From Planctomycetota bacterium (lineage in GTDB: Bacteria; Planctomycetota; Phycisphaerae; Phycisphaerales; UBA1924), in contig JBCBSM010000002.1 of NCBI GenBank assembly GCA_039819165.1, positions 389,426-453,425 on the forward strand: DNA of 64,000 bases, read 5' to 3'. The notes below the pieces were generated by a model. The model searched no databases. It was not told the origin of the DNA and saw only the letters and a list, made by a program, of their open reading frames with translations. The position numbers and the translations under genes were made by a program. Shown piece by piece: positions 28,872 through 37,028 of the stretch; within the stretch, counting starts at the first letter, position 1, and each line of letters starts with the position of its first letter.

Positions 28872-29894
28872 ATGTTCACGCGGTTCCGCAACGGCTGGTC
28901 GCTCGGCATGGCGAGCGTCGGCCTGCTCCGGCAGAATCCCAAGCTGCTCGTCTTCCCCTTCTTCAGCACCATCGCGTGCGCCGTTGTGCTCGCGAGCTTC
29001 GTGCTGCCGCTGGTTGGCACGCCCACGGGGCAGGCGATCCTCGCGTCCGAGGATCCCAACGCCGGCATCGGGCACATGCTCGTGCTCTTCCTGATGTACT
29101 TCTGCTGCTACCTGGTGATGCTGTTCTTCAACTCGGCCCTCGTCGGCGTCACGATGCTCTACCTCGATGGACGGGACTACAAGCTGACCGATGGCCTGCG
29201 GATCGCCTGGGATCGCTTCTCGCTGATCATCCTGTGGGCGCTCATCGCGGCATCGGTGGGCTTTGCGCTCAAGATGATCGAGCAACGCTCCAAGCTCGTC
29301 GGCAAGATCATCGCGCTGCTGCTGGGGTCGGCGTGGACCGCCATCACCTACTTCGTGGTGCCGGTGCTGATCGTCGAGCGAGCCCCGGCGCACCAGGCGA
29401 TCGGTCGATCGTTCAGCCTGATGCGGCAGACCTGGGGCGAGGGGCTGGTGGCCAACTGGGCGACCGACCTCGTCGTCGTGCTCGGCACGCTGCTGTGCGT
29501 GCCCGTGATGCTGCTGGGCTTCGCCACCGGCGATCCGATCGTCATCGGCATCACCATCCTGCTGTGCCTGGCATGGTTCGGCTTCATGATGCTGGTCTCC
29601 ATGACGCTCGAGACGGTGCTCACCGCCGTGCTCTACGTGTACGCGCGGACGGGCGAGGCCCCCGAGGGCTTCGACGCCGAGATGCTGGGGCTGGCCTTCG
29701 CGGGCCGCGGCGGATCCGAGGCGATCCGCATCGGCAACGAGGGACCCGAGACGGCCGAGGCGCAGTCGGCGATCTCCGCCGGCGGCGGCCTTCCCGCGAT
29801 GCCCGCGATGCCCGCCGCTCAGGCCGGGCCGTCGCTGGCCGACATCCGGGCGCGGCAAGACGCGGACGCCGGTGCGTCCACCGACGCCGCGTAG
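28872..29894 (+). CDS. DUF6159-like multi-pass membrane protein
   Basis: The 340-aa product has an N-terminal FRNGWSLGMASVGLLRQNPKLLVFPFFS motif, typical of a small family of bacterial membrane proteins (DUF6159), and about six helices. After the last helix there is an Ala/Pro-rich cytoplasmic tail. Residues VGKIIALLLGSAWTAITYFVVPVLIVE and AIGRSFSLMRQTWGE form the conserved core. Function is unknown. It lies 163 nt downstream of the DUF1501 gene on the same strand and is followed by a strong hairpin. Confidence 0.75.
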   Translation: MFTRFRNGWSLGMASVGLLRQNPKLLVFPFFSTIACAVVLASFVLPLVGTPTGQAILASEDPNAGIGHMLVLFLMYFCCYLVMLFFNSALVGVTMLYLDGRDYKLTDGLRIAWDRFSLIILWALIAASVGFALKMIEQRSKLVGKIIALLLGSAWTAITYFVVPVLIVERAPAHQAIGRSFSLMRQTWGEGLVANWATDLVVVLGTLLCVPVMLLGFATGDPIVIGITILLCLAWFGFMMLVSMTLETVLTAVLYVYARTGEAPEGFDAEMLGLAFAGRGGSEAIRIGNEGPETAEAQSAISAGGGLPAMPAMPAAQAGPSLADIRARQDADAGASTDAA

Positions 29895-30000
29895 CAGAGG
29901 GGATCGCGTTCGGCCCGCGGGCCGCCGAACCCTGAGCGTTGATTGAGGTCCGTCCTCACGCCGGGCGGGTGCATGCGGCGTCTGCTGGCCGGCGTACACG

Positions 30001-30029
30001 AAAACACCCCGGACGATGCGTCCGGGGTG
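30001..30029 (-). terminator. Intrinsic terminator after the lamin-tail protein gene
   Basis: CACCCCGGAC and GTCCGGGGTG form a perfect 10-bp stem (30005-30029) with a 5-nt loop. On the minus strand it is followed by TTTT, 57 nt past the stop at 30087. On the plus strand it stands 110 nt beyond the DUF6159-like stop and could also help there, although the plus-strand side lacks a T-run. Confidence 0.7.
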
Positions 30030-30086
30030 CTGGTATCGAGCATGCCAGGGTGCGTGCCCCCTTGGGCTTCTACGCCGCGATGCCGA

Positions 30087-33000
30087 TTACGGGCAGCCGG
30101 CGTCGAAGAGGTTCTGGAACTCGAGGAAGTCGAAGATCGTCAGCTCGCCATCGCCGTCGAAGTCGGCGGCCAGGTCGCCGGCGTCGAAGAGGTTCTGGAA
30201 CTCGAGGAAGTCGAAGATGGTGGCCTCGCCGTCGCCGTCGAGGTCGACCGGGCAGCCGGTGCCGAGCAGCGCGTCGATGGCGTCGAGGTCGTCCTGGTTG
30301 ACCACCAGGTCGCCGGTGACGTCGGCCGAGAGATCGAAGAGCACCGCCTCGGCGATGTCGTCCCAGTTGGCCTCGCCGTCGCCCACGGCGTCGATCTGGG
30401 CCTGGATGTAGGCGCGGTCGTTGGCGTCGACGACGCCATCGGCGCCGGCCTCGGGCGACCAGCCCGGCGTGGTCAGGCCCGCGGCGTTGGACACGTCGAA
30501 GCGGGAATCGCCGCTGGAGTAGGCGATCGAGCCATCGCCGATGGTGGTCATGAAGAAGTTGCCGCTGGCCGAGGCGTCGTCGATGGCCGTGAAGCCGGCG
30601 ACGCGATCGAGCAGGCCGGTCGTGGGATCGATCGCCAGGCCATCGGCGGCGTAGCGGGCGTCATCGGCGTCGAAGTTGCCGTCGCCGTCGAAGTCGCCGA
30701 TGATCTCGAGGACGAGATCGCTGCCCGGCTCGAAGCCTGCACGATCCTCGAGGGCCTCGACCAGCTCGTCGAGGTCGTCCAGGTTTCGCTCGCCGTCATT
30801 ATCGAAGTCGCCGGCGATCTTGTTGCGGTCGGACAGCTCTGAGGCGTAGAGCACCGGGGCGCCGGACTGGTCGACGTAGTTGCCGCCGCCGACAACGCCG
30901 TCGGTGTAGGTGACGCCGGTGGTGCGGGTGGGCACCAAGCCGGCCTCGTCGAAGTCGAAGTCCTGGGCCCGCGGGTCGCCCAGCACGTCGCTGTTGACGC
31001 GGATGAAGTCCTGCAGCGACTGGTTGAAGTCCGGGTTGGCGATCAGGTTCAACGGATCGTTGAGGTCCTGGACGAAGTCGGTCGAAGCCGTCAGGGTGAA
31101 GTTGCGGGCCAGGAACTCGGCCGGGGTGAACTCGGCCTCGGGGACGGTGGGATCATCCTCGAACACCGAGATGCTGCCGGTGATGTTGTTGAGGTAGGCC
31201 GCGGCCTGCTCGTTGGCCATCGGGGGCAGGGTCGAGCCGGCCTCGCCGCCCAGCGACGGGGCGACGGCCTTCGGCGAGCCGATGGTCGTGAAGCTCTCGG
31301 GGCCGCCGATGGTGTAGCCGTTGGCGTCGTTGTCGAGCACCTCGTCGATGACCGCACGCGAGAACTCGGTGCCGCCCTGGAGGTCGTTGCGGACGGCCAG
31401 CATGTTGGCCTGGCCCGAGAAGAGCCAGCGGCTCAGGCGCTCGGCGCCGGTGTGGCCGATGGCCAGGCGGGTGTTGATGACGGTCTGCTCAAGCGAGCCC
31501 GAGCCGCCCTTGTTGCCCGGCACAAAGTCCGGACCGAGGATGTTGAACTCGGCGCGGTTGTTCTTGACGCCGATGTTCTCGCCGCGACCCCACGAGGGAT
31601 CCAGGCCGATGGAGTTCTGGAAGCCGTTGCGGGTGCCCGAGCCCGAGTCGCGGACGACGAACACGAGGTTCTCGCCGTTGCTGCGGCGGCCGGTGGCGTT
31701 GCCGTAGCGGAGGTCGCTCATGTCGATCTCGCTGAGGCCGACGCCGTAGTTGACGACCGGGGCGATGGGCACGAAGGCGATCGGCGTGTCGAAGATCACG
31801 TCGGTGGCGTCGATGGCCGGCGGGTTGGTGGGATCGAACAGCGACAGGCCGCCCAGATCCTTGAGGCCCTGGCCCTGGCCGCTGGGCGTGCCGTCCTTCT
31901 CGACCGACGAGATGCCCGAATCGCCGTAGCCCACGGCGCCAGGGTTGGCCTCGAACGAGCCGGTGCCGGCGATGGTCACGAACCACGACGACGGCACGTC
32001 GAGGACGCCCATGTCGATGCGCTTGCCGCCGGCGCTCTCGGTGCCGGGGAAGGTGTAGGTGCTTGCCAGGAAGCTGCCGTCGGTGGCCGACCGGAACGGC
32101 GAGCCGCCCGGGTTGGCGACATTGAAGACGCCGGCGACCGGGCCGGTGTCCTCGTTGATGAACAGCTCGCGGTTGGCCAGGGCGTTCTCGGCGTCCTCGG
32201 AGAACAGGCCGACCTGCGGATCATCATCGTCGCGGGTCTCGTCGAAGAAGGGGAAGCCGCCGCCGCCGAAGGGGCCATCGGGATCGCTGGTCAGCACGAA
32301 CTCGGCGAAGCCGTTGCCCGAGCCGGTCGAGCGGTAGGTGACGATCCAGTGGGCGTCGTCGTCGAAGGGCACGGTGCGCTGGCCGGCGGGGGCGAGCTGG
32401 TCGACGCCCGGGCCGATGCGCCGCGCGAATCCATCGAAGTCCGGATCGAGGAAGTCGTTGGTCGAGGCGGGCGCCTCGAAGAAGCTGGCGAACAGGGTCG
32501 CACCCGAGATGTTGATCAGGTACGGGCCCTGGACCGCGAAGTCGAGCGGCGTGACGCCGGGGCTGGCGACGCTGACGTCCGGGCCGGTGCCGGCCGGGGC
32601 GCTCTCGACGGCGCCGTCCTTGCCAGCGGTCGAGAGGGCGTAGCTGGTGCCGTCGGTGTCGTCGTAGAAGGGGTTGGTCAGGTAGATCGAGGACACGCCG
32701 TCATCGGCGGGCCAGACCGTGCCATCGTCGTCGTAGGTGATGTCGACGACGGCGGCCGAGAAGTCGCGGACGCCGCCGTGGGCCGCGAAGCTGTCCCACA
32801 GGCCGAACTGGTCGCCGCCGTTGTTGAGGGCCTGCCAGGGATCGACGGCCACGAAGTTGATGCCGGTGCCCCAGGCGGCCTCGACATCGGCGAGCGTCAG
32901 ATCGCCGCCGTTGTACAGCACGGCGGTGCCGCCGGCCGGGAGGGTGCCGCCGGCGATGTTGGCGGCGCCGACGGGGTCGCCGCCGATGTCGTCGATCACC

Positions 33001-33179
33001 CAACCGGTGAGATCGATGTCGCTATCGGAGGCATTGAAGATCTCGACGAACTCCCAGGAATTGTCGGGCTGGAACAGCGGGTTGTACAGGATCTCGGTGA
33101 CACGGACGTCCTGGGCGGCGGCGCCGGCGGCCAGGCCGCACGCGGCCAGCAGGGTCGAGACGCGAATCATGGTGTTCAT
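30087..33179 (-). CDS. Secreted lamin-tail-domain protein with C-terminal GC-type dockerin
   Basis: The 1030-aa product has a signal peptide (residues 1-22, ending GAAAQ) followed by a lamin-tail-like domain: VRVTEILYNP, WEFVEIFNASD, DLTGWVIDD. A long Asp-rich, low-cysteine body follows. The C-terminus has dockerin-like EF-hand pairs: DFDNDGERNLDDLDELV in the middle, then two nearly identical DxDGDG..TIFDFLEFQNLFDAG units ending in GCP. This GC-type dockerin is known from planctomycetes and is thought to anchor or sort proteins to the surface. ATG at 33179 was chosen because it begins the signal peptide. No catalytic motif is visible; it may be structural or matrix-binding. Confidence 0.85.
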   Translation of the reverse strand: MNTMIRVSTLLAACGLAAGAAAQDVRVTEILYNPLFQPDNSWEFVEIFNASDSDIDLTGWVIDDIGGDPVGAANIAGGTLPAGGTAVLYNGGDLTLADVEAAWGTGINFVAVDPWQALNNGGDQFGLWDSFAAHGGVRDFSAAVVDITYDDDGTVWPADDGVSSIYLTNPFYDDTDGTSYALSTAGKDGAVESAPAGTGPDVSVASPGVTPLDFAVQGPYLINISGATLFASFFEAPASTNDFLDPDFDGFARRIGPGVDQLAPAGQRTVPFDDDAHWIVTYRSTGSGNGFAEFVLTSDPDGPFGGGGFPFFDETRDDDDPQVGLFSEDAENALANRELFINEDTGPVAGVFNVANPGGSPFRSATDGSFLASTYTFPGTESAGGKRIDMGVLDVPSSWFVTIAGTGSFEANPGAVGYGDSGISSVEKDGTPSGQGQGLKDLGGLSLFDPTNPPAIDATDVIFDTPIAFVPIAPVVNYGVGLSEIDMSDLRYGNATGRRSNGENLVFVVRDSGSGTRNGFQNSIGLDPSWGRGENIGVKNNRAEFNILGPDFVPGNKGGSGSLEQTVINTRLAIGHTGAERLSRWLFSGQANMLAVRNDLQGGTEFSRAVIDEVLDNDANGYTIGGPESFTTIGSPKAVAPSLGGEAGSTLPPMANEQAAAYLNNITGSISVFEDDPTVPEAEFTPAEFLARNFTLTASTDFVQDLNDPLNLIANPDFNQSLQDFIRVNSDVLGDPRAQDFDFDEAGLVPTRTTGVTYTDGVVGGGNYVDQSGAPVLYASELSDRNKIAGDFDNDGERNLDDLDELVEALEDRAGFEPGSDLVLEIIGDFDGDGNFDADDARYAADGLAIDPTTGLLDRVAGFTAIDDASASGNFFMTTIGDGSIAYSSGDSRFDVSNAAGLTTPGWSPEAGADGVVDANDRAYIQAQIDAVGDGEANWDDIAEAVLFDLSADVTGDLVVNQDDLDAIDALLGTGCPVDLDGDGEATIFDFLEFQNLFDAGDLAADFDGDGELTIFDFLEFQNLFDAGCP
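30096..30218. repeat. Tandem 81-bp dockerin unit inside the coding region
   Basis: Two 42-nt identical stretches (30096-30137 and 30177-30218) lie 81 bp apart and encode the repeated IFDFLEFQNLFDAG segment. Identity at DNA level, including third codon positions, indicates recent duplication or gene conversion of the dockerin unit. Confidence 0.85.
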
Positions 33180-33215
33180 GCGGAATCTCTCATCTACCAC
33201 GGTGCTTCGGCCCGA

Positions 33216-33237
33216 CCGCCGATCGCGCGATCGGCGG
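33216..33237. repeat. Perfect 22-bp palindrome upstream of the lamin-tail gene
   Basis: The half-site CCGCCGATCGC is followed directly by its exact reverse complement. It stands 37 nt upstream of the ATG at 33179 and below the terminator of the gene at 33336, so it is in the likely promoter region. It could be an operator or an RNA hairpin. Confidence 0.55.
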
Positions 33238-33292
33238 CTCTCCTCTCGCCACGCATCGGGCCAACGAACGCGGCGTGTACGCGCGTGTTCTG

Positions 33293-33323
33293 AAACACGA
33301 GCGGCCGCGGGTTACCGCGGCCG
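33293..33323 (-). terminator. Probable terminator after the pseudopilin gene
   Basis: CGGCCGCGG (33302-33310) and CCGCGGCCG (33315-33323) form a perfect 9-bp stem with a 4-nt loop, 12 nt after the stop at 33336. The downstream minus-strand sequence has only CGTGTTTC, so the U-tract is short. Confidence 0.55.
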
Positions 33324-33335
33324 TCGCGGGTTTGG

Positions 33336-34364
33336 TTAGCCATCTTCTTCGTACAAGTCCACCTTGATGTTGGTACCGGTGAGGCTGTAGAACCGCTCGC
33401 CCCAGAGGTTCTCGCGGATGCTGTCGCGGACGTCCATCAGGTCCACGTGGCCGTCGACGAACACGAAGTTCGCCTTGCCACCGTGGGTGCGGCCAACGGC
33501 GTTGAGATTGGTCCGAGCGTCCTCGATGGCGCCATCCCCGGGCTCGGTAATGTCGCGATCGGGGTCGGGGTAGGCGAACCGGGCCTCGCCGCCGCCGCTG
33601 CCGGGCGGCTCGCGGTACACGTCCTGGCCGGCGCTCTTGCCGATGAAGGGCGTGATCGGGCGGTGGCTCTTGATGACCTGGGAGACGCGGAGGGTGCCCC
33701 AGTCGCGGCCATCAGCGAACTCGGTCGCCAGAATGGTCTCCGAATGGCTGTTGATCCAGTCGGGATTCACCAGCCGGTTGCGCCGGGGCGTGGCGATGGA
33801 AAACTTGTTGCGTGGGAAGATCGCCGCATTGCCCGTGAACGCCATCCGCTTCAACTGGCGATCCTCGGGCGTCGGGGCGCCGATCGTGCCGCCGGTGTCG
33901 TTCACCTGTCCCGGTTCCCAGTCGTCGGGGTCGCGCCCCGGATTCGTGGCGGGAGCGCCCCCGTTGAGCACCGCCGGCGACTCGAAGGCGTCGCCCTTGA
34001 TGTTGCCGCTCTCGAACAACGCCCACGACCAGTGGATGTACCCGTTCGAGGGCGTCGGATGGCTCTCGATCTGATCGTTGACGTCCCAATCCTCCCCATC
34101 GGGGGAATTGCCGTAGACATACGCCGGCGGGAACAACGTGTTGTCGACGGTATAGGCGGTGACCGACTGCCCAACCCCGCGGATCTGCGCCGCGGCCTTG
34201 ATCTGGCGGGCGGCGTCGCGAGCCCGACCCAGCGAAGGCAGCAGGATGCCGATCAGCAGGGCGATGATGGCGATGACGACGAGCAGCTCGATGAGCGTGA
34301 AAGCGGGTCTTGTGGCCGATTTGAGCGATTTGTTGGACGGCGTGCGTTGCACTCTGCGAATCAT
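33336..34364 (-). CDS. Type II secretion pseudopilin-like protein with H-X9-DG motif
   Basis: The 342-aa product has the prepilin N-terminus: a basic leader, then [22 protein letters not shown] with the processing site before F and the E+5 residue. It then reads [22 protein letters not shown], the start of the globular domain. The C-terminus has [16 protein letters not shown]: histidine, nine residues, DG, the H-X9-DG signature typical of planctomycete prepilin-like proteins. The ATG at 34364 follows GGGGGAA. It lies upstream of the lamin-tail gene and has a terminator between. Function is presumably in a minor-pilin or secretion system, but the assembly genes are not in the window. Confidence 0.88.
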   Translation of the reverse strand: MIRRVQRTPSNKSLKSATRPAFTLIELLVVIAIIALLIGILLPSLGRARDAARQIKAAAQIRGVGQSVTAYTVDNTLFPPAYVYGNSPDGEDWDVNDQIESHPTPSNGYIHWSWALFESGNIKGDAFESPAVLNGGAPATNPGRDPDDWEPGQVNDTGGTIGAPTPEDRQLKRMAFTGNAAIFPRNKFSIATPRRNRLVNPDWINSHSETILATEFADGRDWGTLRVSQVIKSHRPITPFIGKSAGQDVYREPPGSGGGEARFAYPDPDRDITEPGDGAIEDARTNLNAVGRTHGGKANFVFVDGHVDLMDVRDSIRENLWGERFYSLTGTNIKVDLYEEDG

Positions 34365-34780
34365 TAAATTCCCCCGGAAAACCAGGTCCATTGATGGACG
34401 GCGGGCACGGCTAGGGTCCGTGCGATGATGGTACAGACGATCGCGAGGACGCCCAGGACCGCAACGGCCGCGCGGACGCAAAGGGCGATGGTTGCGAGCT
34501 ACGCCTTCGTTAAGGCGACACCCCCGAGCGACAGCCGCTCGCACGCGATGTATTTAGATTTTGCTAAGACGCATGCGGCGCCTGCATGGCCGGACGTGCA
34601 CCAACTCCCGTGCATGCCGCGGATTTCACGATGAAGGGCCGAAAGCCGGCCAGAGCCGCGCTGCCGGGATGCTCAGGAATCATGCAGATTGCGCTAGCGT
34701 GCCGATGCGGCTTCGGGCGACGGGGGTTCATCAAATCTTGTTGAACAATGCACGAAAGATGAAGCCGCGGATGGGGTTCC
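34365..34780. other. Divergent 416-bp intergenic region
   Basis: No gene is visible. The part next to the minus-strand pseudopilin gene contains four perfect short hairpins (see 34386-34541). The middle part near 34550-34570 is AT-richer (GTATTTAGATTTTGC) and could hold promoters for the minus strand. The right end carries TTGTTGAACAATGC just before the plus-strand ATG at 34781. I see no repeats with other parts of the window. Confidence 0.6.
34386..34541 (-). promoter_or_regulatory. Hairpin-rich leader of the pseudopilin gene
   Basis: In minus-strand order: CGAGCG-GCTGT-CGCTCG (34541-34525), CGCCTT-AACG-AAGGCG (34517-34502), GCACGG-ACCCTAG-CCGTGC (34423-34405) and GTCCAT-CA-ATGGAC (34399-34386), then the GGGGGAA ribosome-binding site and ATG at 34364. 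All four stems are perfect 6-bp helices. The last is adjacent to the ribosome-binding site, so RNA-level control is conceivable. I do not recognise any known riboswitch class. Confidence 0.4.
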
Positions 34781-35767
34781 ATGGACGCGCAGACGCTGCA
34801 CTACGTCGGCATCGATGAGGCGGGCTACGGGCCGATGCTCGGCCCGCTGTGCGTCGGCGTGGCCTGGCTCGTGGTGCGACCCTGGACGCCCGGCGGGGCC
34901 GCACCCGATCTGTGGAGCCAGCTCGCGGGCGCAGTCAGCCCGGCGGTCCGCGGCGCCGCCGGGCGGCTCGTCGTCGCCGATTCCAAGAAGACCTGCCAGC
35001 CGCTGGCCTCCGGGCCGGGTCGCCTCCGCGAGGCCGAGCGGACGGTGTCGGCCTTCGCCCGCGCCGCGGGCTCTGCTGTGGCGGCATCGGACGCGGATCT
35101 GTTCGAGGCGTTGGGCGTCGGCATGCCGCCGCAGCCGTGGTACGCCGGTGCGCCCGCCGGCTTCCCCGCCCACGCCGACGCAGCCGAGATGGCGATCGCC
35201 GCCAATGCGCTCCGCGCCGCGTTGCCGGCTGGGGGTGTCGAGATCCGCGCACTGCGAGTCATCGCAATGGGCGAGGACCGATTCAACGCGATCATCGAGC
35301 GGGGCGGATCGAAGGCGGCAACGACGCTGGCAGCCATGAAGGAGGCTCTTCCCACGATGCTCTCGGCGATCGCCGGCACCGACGAGCCGGCATGCGTGCG
35401 GATGGTGCTCGATCGCCAGGGTGGCCGCACCCGCTACGCCGCCGCGCTCGCGGACGTCCTGGGCCGGAGCGTGACGCCCGTGGCCGAAGCACCCGCGGCG
35501 AGCGTGTACGCCATCGACGGCCTCGCCGACGCCCGCGTCCGGGTGCAGCCCGAGGCGGAACTGGAGCACTTCCCCGTGGCGCTGGCGTCTATGGCCGCCA
35601 AGCTCGTCCGCGAGATGCTGATGGAGCGATTCAACGCCTACTGGGGGGCGCGGCGGCCGGGCATCCGCCCGACCGCGGGCTACACCACCGACGCGCGGCG
35701 ATGGCTTGGCGACATGGCCGACGTCCTGGACGAGACCAACCGCCGGGCGATGATCCGGCTCGCGTAG
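34781..35767 (+). CDS. Divergent ribonuclease HII-like protein
   Basis: The 328-aa product has the RNase HII/HIII start YVGIDEAGYGPMLGPLCVG (D12, E13), a VADSKK segment (67-70) and VRMVLDRQGGRTRY with D211. It also has a late ALASMAAKLVREMLMERF helix and a GYTTD block (300-304). This matches the order DEAG / DSK / D / ASxxAK / GYxT of type 2 RNases H. The usual K-x-D before the helix is PEAELEHF and the helix RD is RE (E278), so at least one catalytic aspartate is replaced by glutamate. The family normally removes ribonucleotides from DNA; activity here is uncertain. It is longer than classical RNase HII (about 200 aa). It is 15 nt upstream of ribD. Confidence 0.72.
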   Translation: MDAQTLHYVGIDEAGYGPMLGPLCVGVAWLVVRPWTPGGAAPDLWSQLAGAVSPAVRGAAGRLVVADSKKTCQPLASGPGRLREAERTVSAFARAAGSAVAASDADLFEALGVGMPPQPWYAGAPAGFPAHADAAEMAIAANALRAALPAGGVEIRALRVIAMGEDRFNAIIERGGSKAATTLAAMKEALPTMLSAIAGTDEPACVRMVLDRQGGRTRYAAALADVLGRSVTPVAEAPAASVYAIDGLADARVRVQPEAELEHFPVALASMAAKLVREMLMERFNAYWGARRPGIRPTAGYTTDARRWLGDMADVLDETNRRAMIRLA

Positions 35768-35782
35768 GCCTAGCTTGTCGTG

Positions 35783-36991
35783 ATGTCGGACGCCGGACCG
35801 GACCACGCGCACGCCGATCGCCCACCCGCCGATCGCGCGCCCACCGATCCCGCACGCCTCGATCGCGCCATGCTCGATCGTGCCGGGCGGCTGGCGCTGC
35901 TCGGGCTCGGCCGGGTCGAGCCCAACCCGATGGTGGGCTGCGTAATCGCCAGGAATGGCCAGATCCTGGGAGTGGGCGCCCACCGCGTGTTCGGCCAGGC
36001 CCACGCCGAGCGTCGCGCACTCGACGACTGCCGGCGACGGGGCCACGACCCGGCGGGCGCGACCGCCTACGTCACGCTGGAGCCGTGCGCGCACACGGGC
36101 AACCAGCCGCCGTGTGCCGAGGCCCTACGCGAAGCGAACCTCGCCGAGGTCGTGTACGCCGCCGCCGATCCCAACCCCCAGGCCGCGGGCGGCGCCGCGG
36201 CGCTGCGCGACGCGGGCCTGCGGGCGCGGTGGAGCGATGCCAGTGCGCTAGCGGCCGCGGTGTCGGCCCCGTTCCGCCGGCGGGTTTCGGCGGGGCTGCC
36301 GTGGGTCGTCGCCAAGTGGGCGCAGACGCTCGACGGCCGAATCGCCACCCGGAGCGGCGAGAGTCGCTGGATCTCCAACGACGCGTCGCGGCGGCGGGTG
36401 CACGCCCTCCGCGGGCGGGTCGACGCCATCCTGACGGGCATGGGCACCGTGCTGGCCGACGACCCGCGGCTGACGGCCCGCGGCGCACACCCCCGCCGTC
36501 GGCCGGCGCGCGTCGTGCTCGACCCGGACCTCGATCTCCCCGCCGACAGCCAGCTCGTGCGGACCGCCCGCGAGACCCCCACCATCGCGTGCTGCAACGC
36601 GGCGTTGGCGACCGCGGCGATCGCCGCCGATGCGCGCGCACGCCTCGGCGACGCCGGCGTCCAGATCCTGCCCTGCCCGCCCGGACCCCGGGGGCTAGAC
36701 ATCTCGGCGACGCTGCGGCTGCTGCACGAGCGGCACGGCATCGGATCGGTGCTGGTCGAGGGCGGCGCGGGGCTGCTGGGCTCGCTGCTCGAGGCCGACG
36801 CGGTGGACATGGCGATCGCCTACGTCGCACCGCTCATGCTGGGCGACGACCTGGCGCGATCCGTCGCCGTCGGCCGCGTGGCGGCGGTGCTGTCGGCCGG
36901 CGTCCGGCTGCGCCTGTCGCGCGTAAGGCCCACGGGCGAGGACGTCGAGCTGACCTACTTCCGGCGCGACCCACGGGACGGCGCGGCGTAG
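35783..36991 (+). CDS. ribD: Bifunctional riboflavin biosynthesis protein RibD
   Basis: RibD deaminates and then reduces the pyrimidine intermediate of riboflavin synthesis. In this 402-aa product the deaminase has the zinc motif HAE at 74-76 and PCAHTGNQPPC (C102, C111), with EPNPMVGCVI upstream. The reductase domain starts near residue 163 with PWVVAKWAQTLDGRIATRSGESRWIS and includes VDAILTGMGTVLADDP and VLVEGGAGLLGSLLEA. An acidic/proline-rich lead of about 25 residues precedes the core. I chose ATG 35783 over the GTG at 35780. No other rib gene is in the window. It is in the same direction and 15 nt after the RNase HII-like gene, so a shared transcript is likely. Confidence 0.93.
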   Translation: MSDAGPDHAHADRPPADRAPTDPARLDRAMLDRAGRLALLGLGRVEPNPMVGCVIARNGQILGVGAHRVFGQAHAERRALDDCRRRGHDPAGATAYVTLEPCAHTGNQPPCAEALREANLAEVVYAAADPNPQAAGGAAALRDAGLRARWSDASALAAAVSAPFRRRVSAGLPWVVAKWAQTLDGRIATRSGESRWISNDASRRRVHALRGRVDAILTGMGTVLADDPRLTARGAHPRRRPARVVLDPDLDLPADSQLVRTARETPTIACCNAALATAAIAADARARLGDAGVQILPCPPGPRGLDISATLRLLHERHGIGSVLVEGGAGLLGSLLEADAVDMAIAYVAPLMLGDDLARSVAVGRVAAVLSAGVRLRLSRVRPTGEDVELTYFRRDPRDGAA

Positions 36992-37028
36992 AACTCCCGT
37001 GACCCAGGACGCGCTCCGGGGGCCAGAG

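Noticed and set aside
30096..30218. CRISPR-like spacing of repeats
   Set aside because: Two copies only, inside a coding frame, with an 81-bp period that is a multiple of three.
34367..34510. A hydrophobic minus-strand stretch ([10 protein letters not shown] region) just upstream of the pseudopilin gene, like a small membrane peptide
   Set aside because: The frame has a stop upstream and no ATG, GTG or TTG before the hydrophobic part. It overlaps the hairpin-rich leader and is more likely non-coding.
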